This document shows, piece by piece, positions 7,188-14,137 of a DNA stretch of 14,416 nt. Position 1 is the stretch's first letter. Every line of letters starts with the position of its first letter. Origin of the DNA: an uncultured Sediminicola sp. (GTDB taxonomy: Bacteria; Bacteroidota; Bacteroidia; Flavobacteriales; Flavobacteriaceae); NCBI GenBank assembly GCA_938039345.1, contig CALHVB010000025.1:1-14416 (forward strand). The letters run 5' to 3'. The position numbers and the translations under genes are program-made. The notes under the pieces were generated by a model. That model saw only the letters and a list, made by a program, of their open reading frames with translations, did no database searches and was not told the DNA's origin.

Positions 7188-7913
7188 ATGAAATCTTGGG
7201 TTTACATTTTTGTTCTTATTATATGTAGTTGTTTTTCTAACGATGAGCAGATAAATACATTAGCAAAAGCTATAGAGAATAAGAAGGTGGTTTTAGATAA
7301 TGTAATTGCTTGTGCTGCAAGTACTGTAAATGTAGAAAACTCAGTAGATATATATTTATACCCTAGAGAAGGAGCGCATACAATAGCATTTTATGAGACA
7401 GTAGATGCCAATGTAGATAAAAATGATTTTAATAACTACACTATAGCCCTAGCTCCCTTAATAGGAGTTTTTAATGGGTATTTGTTAAAATTTGAGGCGT
7501 CTATAGCCGAGGAAAAATGGATTATTGTTGCTTTTGAGGAGAAAGGAAAAACACATTTATCAAACCCAATTAGATTAAAACAAAACACGAAGCCTACGGA
7601 ATATAATAATGAAAATGTATCTATTGATTTAACAGATGAATTAATGCCTAAATTTTTATGGACTGATGGTATTTATGATGACACTAAAATTTATTTTGAG
7701 GTAGTATCAGATGTTGACGATAATTTTATTTCGGGAACGTATACTTTTGAAAAGGAATTTCAGTACTATAAATTAGATAATATTGTTTTAAATATTACCA
7801 TGGGAACACCACCAAGTTTATTGGAGAATAGTATATATAATTTTAGTATGTTAGCTGTTAGTGAAGATAATTGGGTTAATTTGTTTTCGAAGATTTCTTT
7901 TACTGCGGAATAA
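7188..7913 (+). CDS. Hypothetical lipoprotein, possibly surface-exposed
   Basis: A 241-residue protein that I do not recognise. The N-terminus has a short hydrophobic signal and a good lipobox, I12-C-S-C15, followed by F-S-N-D-E-Q. An acidic cluster just after the lipid-bearing Cys resembles the Bacteroidota lipoprotein export signal that sends lipoproteins to the cell surface. The remainder looks beta-rich, with many alternating short strands and no obvious catalytic motif. Its ATG lies 1 nt after the stop of the GH113 gene, so the two are translationally coupled. A role in binding the hydrolase's substrate or in anchoring is plausible but unsupported by any motif. Confidence 0.7.
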   Translation: MKSWVYIFVLIICSCFSNDEQINTLAKAIENKKVVLDNVIACAASTVNVENSVDIYLYPREGAHTIAFYETVDANVDKNDFNNYTIALAPLIGVFNGYLLKFEASIAEEKWIIVAFEEKGKTHLSNPIRLKQNTKPTEYNNENVSIDLTDELMPKFLWTDGIYDDTKIYFEVVSDVDDNFISGTYTFEKEFQYYKLDNIVLNITMGTPPSLLENSIYNFSMLAVSEDNWVNLFSKISFTAE

Positions 7914-7976
7914 GTCATTTATTGCTTAGAAATAACCATTTAATACTTTACATGCATATATTATTAATGTACCTTT

Positions 7977-9269
7977 ATGAAAACCGTTTGTAATTCGCAT
8001 GAAACCATGTTAAGGGGCTTTTTTTTATTTTTTTTATTTTTCACTTTCTTTATAGGTCTTTCTCAAGACCCTATTATAGCTAATGTTAAAATTCAGGGGG
8101 CAAAGCGCATAAAAATTTCTTTTATTGAAAAAATAATAAAAGTAAAATCAGGAATGGTTTTAGATATGGTACTTGTTGAGGAAGATATAACACGCTTAAA
8201 ACGCTTGCCATCTGTATCTAACGCTAGTTTTAAGATTTCTCTAACAGAACAAGGTCTGTATAATGTATTCTACAATATTCAAGAAAATTTTACTTTAATA
8301 CCTTTTGCAAATTTGTACACTTCTTCGAATGATGAATTTGCTTTTAGAATAGGCTTAGAAGAATTTAATTTTTTAGGAAAAAATATTAAATTAGGTGCAT
8401 TTTATCAGTACGATATTTTTAGTTCTTACGGTATAAATCTTAGAGCTCCATATTTGTTTAGTAATAAATTAGGTGTAGCTATTAGTCATACTAATTTAAA
8501 AACCCAAGAACCCGTATTTTTTGAAAATGCAACGGCTGATTATAAATATAATAATAACAGTATAGAAGTTTTAGGCTTGTATGAGCTTAATTTTAAAAAT
8601 AGAGTTGAATTTGGTGTAAATTTTTTTACTGAAGATTATAGATACATAAGGGGAGCTACTGATCCAAATGTACCTCAGGCCTTAAAAGTTAATAAACATC
8701 TGTTTAAATTTATTTATAATTATAATAATATTGAATACCAATATCAATATTTATCGGGCTTTAGGAGTACTTTAAATTTTCAATATGTAGGTAGTTCGGA
8801 TACTAGTTTGCCAGAATTTTTAATTGGCTTTAATGATTTTGAATACTTTAAAAGAATAGGTGAAAAAGGAAATTTTGCAAGTCGTTTGCGCTTAGGTTTA
8901 GCGAGTAATATTAATACGCCTTTTGCACCTTTTTCAGTAGATAATAATTTAAATATTAGAGGTGTCGGTAATTTAATAGACAGAGGCACAGGAGCTATTG
9001 TTTTAAATACCGAGTACAGGCATACAATGGTAGATACAGATTGGTTTGTATTACAAAGTAATATTTTTATAGATAGCGGTACTTGGAGAAATCCTGGAGG
9101 TACTTTTAAAGACTTTACGGATGTAGAAAATATTCGTGTATATCCTGGTTTAGGCCTAAGATTTATGCATAAGCGTATATTTAATGCTGTTTTTAGAATA
9201 GATTATGGCTATGGAATAACTAGAGATTCTTCTAAAGGTATTGTGTTTGGAATAGGACAATATTTTTAG
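7977..9269 (+). CDS. Small Omp85/BamA-like outer-membrane protein with a single POTRA domain
   Basis: A 430-residue protein. After a signal peptide (hydrophobic core 12-27, cleavage near LSQ 28-30) comes one POTRA-like beta-alpha-alpha-beta-beta domain (about 33-105: 'IIANVKIQGAKRIK', then 'EEDITRLKRLPSVSNASFKI'). A barrel of about 325 residues follows, ending in ...GIGQYF. The Omp85 hairpin signature is present as NIRGVGN (326-332, counterpart of the V-R-G-F/Y motif), followed by DRGTGAIVLNTEYRH (335-349). Canonical BamA has five POTRAs and about 800 residues, so this is a reduced relative, probably inserting or exporting specific clients. The start could be the ATG at 8007 instead, giving the more typical signal MLRGFFLFF. 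A weak TTG (7922) N19 TACTTTAC (7944) promoter candidate upstream fits either start. The pseudo-amidase gene follows after 51 nt. Confidence 0.8.
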   Translation: MKTVCNSHETMLRGFFLFFLFFTFFIGLSQDPIIANVKIQGAKRIKISFIEKIIKVKSGMVLDMVLVEEDITRLKRLPSVSNASFKISLTEQGLYNVFYNIQENFTLIPFANLYTSSNDEFAFRIGLEEFNFLGKNIKLGAFYQYDIFSSYGINLRAPYLFSNKLGVAISHTNLKTQEPVFFENATADYKYNNNSIEVLGLYELNFKNRVEFGVNFFTEDYRYIRGATDPNVPQALKVNKHLFKFIYNYNNIEYQYQYLSGFRSTLNFQYVGSSDTSLPEFLIGFNDFEYFKRIGEKGNFASRLRLGLASNINTPFAPFSVDNNLNIRGVGNLIDRGTGAIVLNTEYRHTMVDTDWFVLQSNIFIDSGTWRNPGGTFKDFTDVENIRVYPGLGLRFMHKRIFNAVFRIDYGYGITRDSSKGIVFGIGQYF

Positions 9270-9320
9270 TTTTATTTTTTATGTGTTAATTTAACAGCTA
9301 TAACTCAAATAACACTAACC

Positions 9321-10217
9321 ATGAATATTGTAATTATTAGAGCTTTTATGTGCTCTATCTTTTTGTATAGTTGTATTATACAAGGTCAGGATTCTTTAAA
9401 AACAGTTATAGCTAAAGATGGAGATGGTATTTTTTCTATTTTAAAAAGAGAGGGTATTATAGGAGATAAATATTATGTTGAGTTTGTAGAGCTAAATAAG
9501 GATAAAATAAATAATGGTACTGTTTTACAGGTAGGTGAAACATATAAAATACCAAATGCTCCGGATTCTTTTAAGAATATGGGAAGGAAAATAGTACTTT
9601 CTAAGGGTATAGATTTTCCTATTTTTACTGAAGATATAAGGAGTTTAAAAAGAAAAGGAAAAGTTTTAAAGAACACTATCTATTATTTAATTTTTGATGA
9701 GTTTGATGGTGATAATTTAAAACTGATAAAGAGTAAGACGCAAACTAATGATGTTATTGCAAAAGCAATTGCTAAAGAACTTATGCAACAAGGAGCAATA
9801 GTTTTTGTGTTTGATTATAATAGTAGTGAAACACAATATTTAGGAGATTATGTAGATGCAATTAATAAGAGGTACCTTAAATATGCAGGGCAACATCAAA
9901 GGTTGCTGTTTGTTAATTTAAATCAAGAGGCTTTAGATGAGGATACATCGGTTTCTGTATCTCATTATGAAAAAAGTAAAGAAGGAGCTCAGTTTGCAAA
10001 CAGCTTAGAAAAGATGTTCTATGCTAAAAATGTAAAACTTATATCTTCAGAAAAAAATGTATTTACAGATAATGTTAATTTATACTTAGCAAAGAATGCT
10101 ATGCCAACGATGACCTATGTTTCTCTTGTTACTAAGGATATAGATAACAAAGATTTTGTGAATAAAATTACCAAAGGCATAAAAAACGATTATTCTAAAC
10201 TTTCTTTTGAAGAGTAA
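9321..10217 (+). CDS. Pseudo-amidase: LysM-like domain plus Amidase_3 fold lacking catalytic residues
   Basis: A 298-residue exported protein. The signal is cleaved either at IQGQ-D (24) or as a lipoprotein at L-Y-S-C18. A LysM-like domain (about 26-79, VIAKDGDGIFSIL ... LQVGETYKIP) is followed by a domain that aligns along its length with the downstream N-acetylmuramoyl-L-alanine amidase. Shared landmarks are T-I/V-YYL (119-123), IAKEL (150-154), QRLL (193-196), SHYEKSK (214-220) and MPTMTYV (261-267). All zinc and catalytic positions are changed: the GHGG His is Glu127, the helix Glu is Gln141 or Lys139, the second His is Asn199, and the catalytic Glu is Ser268. The reading frame and hydrophobic core are intact over the whole length, so this looks like a maintained non-enzymatic protein, perhaps binding peptidoglycan or regulating its neighbour. 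Annotation as an active amidase would be wrong. Confidence 0.8.
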   Translation: MNIVIIRAFMCSIFLYSCIIQGQDSLKTVIAKDGDGIFSILKREGIIGDKYYVEFVELNKDKINNGTVLQVGETYKIPNAPDSFKNMGRKIVLSKGIDFPIFTEDIRSLKRKGKVLKNTIYYLIFDEFDGDNLKLIKSKTQTNDVIAKAIAKELMQQGAIVFVFDYNSSETQYLGDYVDAINKRYLKYAGQHQRLLFVNLNQEALDEDTSVSVSHYEKSKEGAQFANSLEKMFYAKNVKLISSEKNVFTDNVNLYLAKNAMPTMTYVSLVTKDIDNKDFVNKITKGIKNDYSKLSFEE

Positions 10218-10286
10218 AACATATCTTCTTTAATTAATTGTAAGCCTATACTTTTTTAAAGATATTTGCTAAAATTTATAGTTTTC

Positions 10287-11309
10287 ATGATTTTTTTTAA
10301 GCGTTTATCATTACTTGTATTCATTGTTTTTACAGTACAAGTAAAGGCACAAGATACATTACAAACTGTTGTTGCAGAAAAGGGAGATGGTATAATATCG
10401 TTATTGCGAAAACAAAAATTAAATCCCTATGATTATTTTGATGACTTTGTAAAATTAAATTCTAAAAACCTTAGAGATAGTGTTCATTTATACGCTGGAA
10501 AAAAGTATATAATACCAAAAGTAAAACAGAAAGATACTGTTAAAAGCGGTGTAAAAGATAATAAATTAAAAGAAGGTAAAGAGTATGTTATTTTTGGAAA
10601 AAAGCATGCGCTAGTAACTTCTAAAAGTAAAAAATTAGCAGGCACGGTTTATTATTTAGTATCTGGGCATGGAGGGCCAGATCCAGGAGCAATAACAAAC
10701 TATAGGGGTAAGGTTATAGCAGAAGATGAGTATGCTTATGATGTAACATTGCGTTTAGCAAAAGAACTCCTTTCTCATGGAGCAAAAGTACATATTATCG
10801 TTAGGGATCCCGATGATGGAATTAGGGATAGTAGAGTTTTAAGCATAGATAAAGATGAGGTTGTTTATCCTAAAAAAATAATTCCGTTAAACCAAGTGCA
10901 GCGTTTAAAACAGCGAGTAGAAGTTGTAAACGATTTGTATATAAAGAATAAAGGCAAGTATCAACGATTAATTGTAACGCATGTAGATAGCCGTAGTAAA
11001 GGGCAAAATATAGATGTTTTCTTTTACCATCACGAGAAAAGTAAGAATGGAAAAAGGTTAGCAGAAAGTATTCATACTACTTTTCAGAAAAAATATAAAA
11101 AATATCAACCTAATAGGGAATATAAAGGAACGTTTGGAGATAGGCGTTTATATATGGTTAAAAATACCTTGCCCGCAGTTGCTTATATAGAAATTGGCAA
11201 TATCAAAAATAAGAAAGATCAAAAACGAATTTTAGATCCAGAAAACAGACAAGCTTTAGCTAAATGGATTAGTGAAGGCATTTTATTAGATTATGAAAAT
11301 AAAAAGTAA
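10287..11309 (+). CDS. N-acetylmuramoyl-L-alanine amidase (Amidase_3) with N-terminal LysM-like domain
   Basis: 340 residues from the ATG at 10287, which gives a standard signal peptide (MIFFKRLSLLVFIVFTVQVKA-QD). A TTG seven codons upstream (10266) is in frame but less likely. A LysM-like domain (about 25-78: VVAEKGDGIISLL ... YAGKKYIIP) precedes the zinc amidase domain (about 118-340). The metal ligands are His128 in SGHGGPDPGA, Glu146 or Glu148 in AEDEYAYDV, and His232 in VTHVDS. The catalytic base is Glu302 in YIEIGNI. Such enzymes cleave the bond between MurNAc and L-Ala in the periplasm and act in cell separation and wall turnover. The gene lies 69 nt after its degenerate paralogue and ends in a bidirectional terminator that begins inside its stop codon. 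The LysM-like module probably positions it on glycan strands. Confidence 0.9.
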   Translation: MIFFKRLSLLVFIVFTVQVKAQDTLQTVVAEKGDGIISLLRKQKLNPYDYFDDFVKLNSKNLRDSVHLYAGKKYIIPKVKQKDTVKSGVKDNKLKEGKEYVIFGKKHALVTSKSKKLAGTVYYLVSGHGGPDPGAITNYRGKVIAEDEYAYDVTLRLAKELLSHGAKVHIIVRDPDDGIRDSRVLSIDKDEVVYPKKIIPLNQVQRLKQRVEVVNDLYIKNKGKYQRLIVTHVDSRSKGQNIDVFFYHHEKSKNGKRLAESIHTTFQKKYKKYQPNREYKGTFGDRRLYMVKNTLPAVAYIEIGNIKNKKDQKRILDPENRQALAKWISEGILLDYENKK

Positions 11310-11347
11310 AAAACCTCAACCAAGTTATTTTATGGCTGAGGTTTTTT
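11308..11347. terminator. Bidirectional intrinsic terminator between convergent genes
   Basis: The left arm AAAAAACCTCAACCA (11308-11322) pairs with TGGCTGAGGTTTTTT (11333-11347). The stem is 15 bp with one A/C mismatch and a 10-nt loop. The A-tract and T-tract flank a CCTC/GAGG core, so it works in both directions. It ends the amidase transcript on the plus strand and the DUF6503-like transcript on the minus strand. Confidence 0.9.
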
Positions 11348-11370
11348 GTGGGGTGTGGGTATGCTGTAAT

Positions 11371-12156
11371 CTATTTCATTGAAGGTTGTTGAAATATAGA
11401 AGTGTCTATATCAGTATTAAATTTAATATTGGTCCAGTTTGTAGTAGTCCATTGTTTTCCAATAACTTCTCCGTCCCAGTTAGATGCTATGTATTTTCTT
11501 TTAGATCCTATTTTAATTCCATCTACAGTTTCGTACTCCATAACCATTAATAATGGGTCTTGCATACCCATGCCAACAACAGTAAATAAAAATTGGTCTA
11601 CCAGTTTTGTTTTTTTGTTAATATATAAAACATAAGTGTCTTGGGCGTCTCCAACGTTTTCTCCAAAAGTTATTTTTACAATATCATAAGTTTTTCCGTT
11701 CACAGTTTTAGTGCCTTCGTATGCATGGTTTACGCCATTGTCTAAAAGTTTAAAAAACATAGTAAACCAGTAGTAATTTGTTTTTCGTAAAAAACGAGCT
11801 ATTCCATTAGGCTTTTCTTCTTTAGATAGTTTGCCATTAAAAGTAACCCAAGCATTTGTGCCATCATACCCTTCTATAACTGATCCATTAGCTCCTAAAA
11901 TACTGTGTTCAGTATATTTTGCATAGGATAGCTCTTTATGGAAAACATAAGTTTCATGATTGGTAAGTTTCATAGGAGCCTCAGGGTTGTTGTAGGCATA
12001 ATCGTAATTTACATTTTTTAAATTGTAAAAATTTTCCTTTCCACCAACAGCTTCAATCATTTCGGAAACTAATTGTTTGGCATCTTGTGCTATTATTGTA
12101 CTTGTTGTAATTAAGCTTAAAAAAAATGTATATACTACCTTTTTGTAAGTGTTCAT
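11371..12156 (-). CDS. Secreted DUF6503-like protein (lipoprotein-sorting/LolA-like fold suspected)
   Basis: 261 residues from the ATG at 12156. The frame stays open for 48 more codons upstream, but those run into the glycosyltransferase gene, whereas the internal ATG begins a proper signal peptide (MNTYKKVVYTFFLSLITTST, cleavage near IIAQ-D, 21-24). The mature chain has features of a family common in Bacteroidota: AKQLVSEMIEAVGGKENFY (26-44), GYDGTNAWVTFNG (96-108), RFLRKTNYYWFTMFFKLLD (121-139), YVLYINKKTKLVDQFLF (175-191) and GSKRKYIASNWDGEVIG (217-233). These beta-rich proteins resemble LolA/outer-membrane lipoprotein-sorting proteins in outline, suggesting a hydrophobic-ligand pocket, which is inference. 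It is 61 nt downstream of the TIGR04283-type glycosyltransferase and possibly the last gene of that transcript. Confidence 0.75.
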   Translation of the reverse strand: MNTYKKVVYTFFLSLITTSTIIAQDAKQLVSEMIEAVGGKENFYNLKNVNYDYAYNNPEAPMKLTNHETYVFHKELSYAKYTEHSILGANGSVIEGYDGTNAWVTFNGKLSKEEKPNGIARFLRKTNYYWFTMFFKLLDNGVNHAYEGTKTVNGKTYDIVKITFGENVGDAQDTYVLYINKKTKLVDQFLFTVVGMGMQDPLLMVMEYETVDGIKIGSKRKYIASNWDGEVIGKQWTTTNWTNIKFNTDIDTSIFQQPSMK

Positions 12157-12217
12157 AATGTAAGTGTTTATTATAAGTTTTCTATAAGGTCGTATCTTAT
12201 ATGAAAAACTATCAAAA

Positions 12218-12925
12218 TTATGTAGTAATATTTTTTTTATAGTATAGGTACAAGTCTTGGGGGCTAGCTCCCAAGAATTTTTTAAAGTGTATAATTCCAA
12301 AATGATATTGTAATTTTAATGTACCTAATTGTTCGTATTTTCTGGCTGAGGTTATTACTTTTTGTGGAAGCACTTTAAAATTACTTGCTTTATAAAGTCT
12401 GGAAATAAACTCGGAATCTTCATAGATTATATAATCTTCGTTAAAACCTTTAGTTTGTTTAAACAATTGTTGTGTTATAAATAACGATTGATCGCCACCA
12501 CGGCAAGATTTATGGTTAATTCTGGTAAGCCATCCAAAAAATTTTAAGAAGTAATTAGAGCTATTAAATTTCATTCTAAAACATCCGGCATATTGTTTTC
12601 TATTTACAGCTTGTATAATAGCACTATCAAAGTTTTTTGGGGGAAAAGTATCTGCATGTAAAAAGTATAAAATACTTCCTTTAGCATGTTTTGCGCCAAG
12701 ATTCATTTGTTTAGCTCTGCCTTTTTCAGCTTCAATAATTGTTACATTATAGTTAGCGGCAATTTTTTTAGTATCGTCTGTACTACCGCCATCAATAACT
12801 AAAATTTCCTTTATGTTTTTTGATTTAGAAATTGGTTTTAAATAAGCTAATAAATCTCCAATACAGCATGCTTCATTAAGTACCGGAATTATGATGCTTA
12901 TATCTTTAAGCTTATTTTCTTTCAT
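12218..12925 (-). CDS. TIGR04283-type glycosyltransferase (arsenosugar biosynthesis-associated)
   Basis: 235 residues from the ATG at 12925. An in-frame start 16 codons earlier would only add sequence overlapping the DUF547 gene. The GT-A domain shows ISIIIPVLNEA (9-19), VIDGGSTDDT (43-52), the FLHADT metal motif (89-93 region), C-RGGDQSLF (141-149) and IYEDSEF (167-173). The tail is the subfamily's: SARKYEQLGTLKLQ (193-206) and FLGASPQDLYLYYKK (217-231). This pattern is that of the TIGR04283 family, named for its repeated occurrence near the radical-SAM protein ArsS and ArsM in arsenosugar loci. Its exact reaction is unproven. A probable ArsM C-terminus lies about 1.2 kb upstream on the same strand, supporting the assignment. 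The gene overlaps the end of the DUF547 gene by 14 nt, so they are translationally coupled. Confidence 0.83.
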   Translation of the reverse strand: MKENKLKDISIIIPVLNEACCIGDLLAYLKPISKSKNIKEILVIDGGSTDDTKKIAANYNVTIIEAEKGRAKQMNLGAKHAKGSILYFLHADTFPPKNFDSAIIQAVNRKQYAGCFRMKFNSSNYFLKFFGWLTRINHKSCRGGDQSLFITQQLFKQTKGFNEDYIIYEDSEFISRLYKASNFKVLPQKVITSARKYEQLGTLKLQYHFGIIHFKKFLGASPQDLYLYYKKNITT

Positions 12926-13982
12926 TAAGGCTCCAGTCATATTTATTGTAACTAATTTTTGCTTCTGTTGCAATGGGGGTATTAGTGTATTTGTTAATGT
13001 AATTTATAAGGGAGCCATTGGTAGTGAAATCTTTTTTGTACCATTTAAAAATTTCTGATAATTCAATAGAATTTTCAGAGATATTATTACGGCTAATATC
13101 ATTAACAAAATCTTTGGTAACCTGTTCTAGTTGTTTCTCCATAGTAGCAGCAAGAAACACTCTGTTTAATAGTTTAGGGCAAGAATAAGAAGCGCAGTTA
13201 ATAGCAAAATGAATACGTGGCTCATTCATTTTACGTAAAATTTTATGCTCAACATCTCCTAAAGAAATAAGTTCTGAGCCTATTTTTACAATTTTTTTAC
13301 CCCATGGATTTTTTAAATCTTTAATGCTTTTAGTGGGGTAATTATCTAAAATGAGCTTTACTGTTGCTGCATTATATAGGTTAATATAATATGCAAGCTT
13401 TTCATTTTTTGTCCAGTTAGGCATTGGAGAGTTTTTTGCTAAATAATTTAGATATGTATTTAACTCATTTGTGTTTTTCTTAAAACTAGCATAATCTACA
13501 TTTCCTTCTTTAGATACATATTGTATAAGTAATTTATTCCATGCAGAATGGTTTATTATGGGTTGTGTTTTATGGGTTTCTTTTTTGGCAACAATTTCCT
13601 TTTTTGTAATTGTTCTTGCTTGCTCTTTTATTATAGGCTTTTTAGTAATTTCCTTTATTTCTGTTGTAATAGAATCTGTAAGCTTAAGTGTTTTTTGCGT
13701 TTCCTTTGCTATCTTAATGTCTTTTGTTGTTGTAGCTTTTTCTTTAGAACTATTTTTTTCAACGGTTTTTATTTTTAGGGGAGCAACTGGTTTTATAGCT
13801 TCTGTAGTATCCGTAATTTTTTTAGTAACTGCTATTTTTTGTTGTTCTTTAAGGGGCGTGCGGATAGAATCCTTCGCATTTACAACGACCTTAGGCGTTT
13901 TGTTATTATCATTATTATTTGGGGAGCTGCTTTTACAGTTGGTAATAGCTATGAAAGCAAATAGTAAAAATAATTTATTCAT
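12912..13982 (-). CDS. DUF547 lipoprotein with long Lys/Thr-rich linker
   Basis: A 356-residue protein. The signal MNKLFLLFAFIAITN-C16 is followed by Lys-Ser-Ser-Ser, suggesting a lipoprotein. Residues about 17-140 are a low-complexity, Lys/Thr/Glu/Ile-rich, probably extended linker. Residues about 145-356 form a DUF547 domain: 'EGNVDYASF' (159-167), 'AYYINLYNAATVKLIL' (197-212), the His/Cys core H258-FAIN-C263-ASYS-C268-P, 'IFKWYKKDF' (311-319) and terminal YDWSLNE (348-354). The core and ending match the plus-strand DUF547 protein at 4505-5224, but that one has no linker. The linker could let the domain reach across the periplasm from a membrane anchor (inference). It is the first gene after the ArsM terminator and overlaps the glycosyltransferase start, so it most likely serves the same pathway. 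Several open frames on the opposite strand here reflect the biased linker composition. Confidence 0.85.
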   Translation of the reverse strand: MNKLFLLFAFIAITNCKSSSPNNNDNNKTPKVVVNAKDSIRTPLKEQQKIAVTKKITDTTEAIKPVAPLKIKTVEKNSSKEKATTTKDIKIAKETQKTLKLTDSITTEIKEITKKPIIKEQARTITKKEIVAKKETHKTQPIINHSAWNKLLIQYVSKEGNVDYASFKKNTNELNTYLNYLAKNSPMPNWTKNEKLAYYINLYNAATVKLILDNYPTKSIKDLKNPWGKKIVKIGSELISLGDVEHKILRKMNEPRIHFAINCASYSCPKLLNRVFLAATMEKQLEQVTKDFVNDISRNNISENSIELSEIFKWYKKDFTTNGSLINYINKYTNTPIATEAKISYNKYDWSLNERK

Positions 13983-14137
13983 AAAAGATATTTCTTAAAG
14001 TTAGAATAAAAGTATTAATGTAATACATTTATTTTTGACGTGCTTTTAAAGTATATCTTACTTCATAAATGTAAAAAACCTTTTTAGCACAGTTTTTTTG
14101 TGCTAAAAAGGTTTTACAATTATTATTTGTAGCGGTA
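13983..14137. other. Intergenic region between ArsM and the DUF547 operon
   Basis: 155 bp holding the ArsM terminator hairpin at its right side and about 90 bp of AT-rich DNA before the DUF547 start. That stretch should carry the promoter for the DUF547-glycosyltransferase transcript, because the terminator would isolate it from ArsM. A TACTTTTA box (complement of about 14007-14014) could be a minus-7 element, but no matching TTG was found. Confidence 0.5.
14075..14115 (-). terminator. Strong intrinsic terminator after ArsM
   Basis: A perfect 17-bp stem (14075-14091 with 14099-14115) encloses a 7-nt loop. On the minus strand the arm ends in GG followed by a run of U's (complement of the A-tract 14073-14078), as expected 22 nt after the ArsM stop codon. 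No plus-strand gene enters from the left, so its use is for the minus strand. It separates ArsM expression from the downstream DUF547 operon. Confidence 0.93.

Noticed and set aside
9284..9296. Inverted repeat TGTTAATTTAACA between the Omp85-like and pseudo-amidase genes
   Set aside because: It has six-base arms with no GC core and a 1-nt spacer. It is too weak for a terminator and common by chance in DNA this AT-rich.
9321..10217. Decaying pseudogene of the amidase
   Set aside because: The frame is uninterrupted for 298 codons, with an intact signal peptide, LysM-like domain and conserved core positions. Loss is confined to the catalytic positions and surrounding loops, which fits a repurposed protein better than decay.
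13548..13998. Two long hydrophobic open frames on the plus strand (up to 146 codons) that look like membrane proteins
   Set aside because: They are antisense to the Lys/Thr-rich linker of the DUF547 lipoprotein. Complementing Lys/Glu/Thr codons gives Phe/Leu/Val/Ser/Cys-rich frames, and the real gene on the other strand has a signal peptide and a conserved domain.
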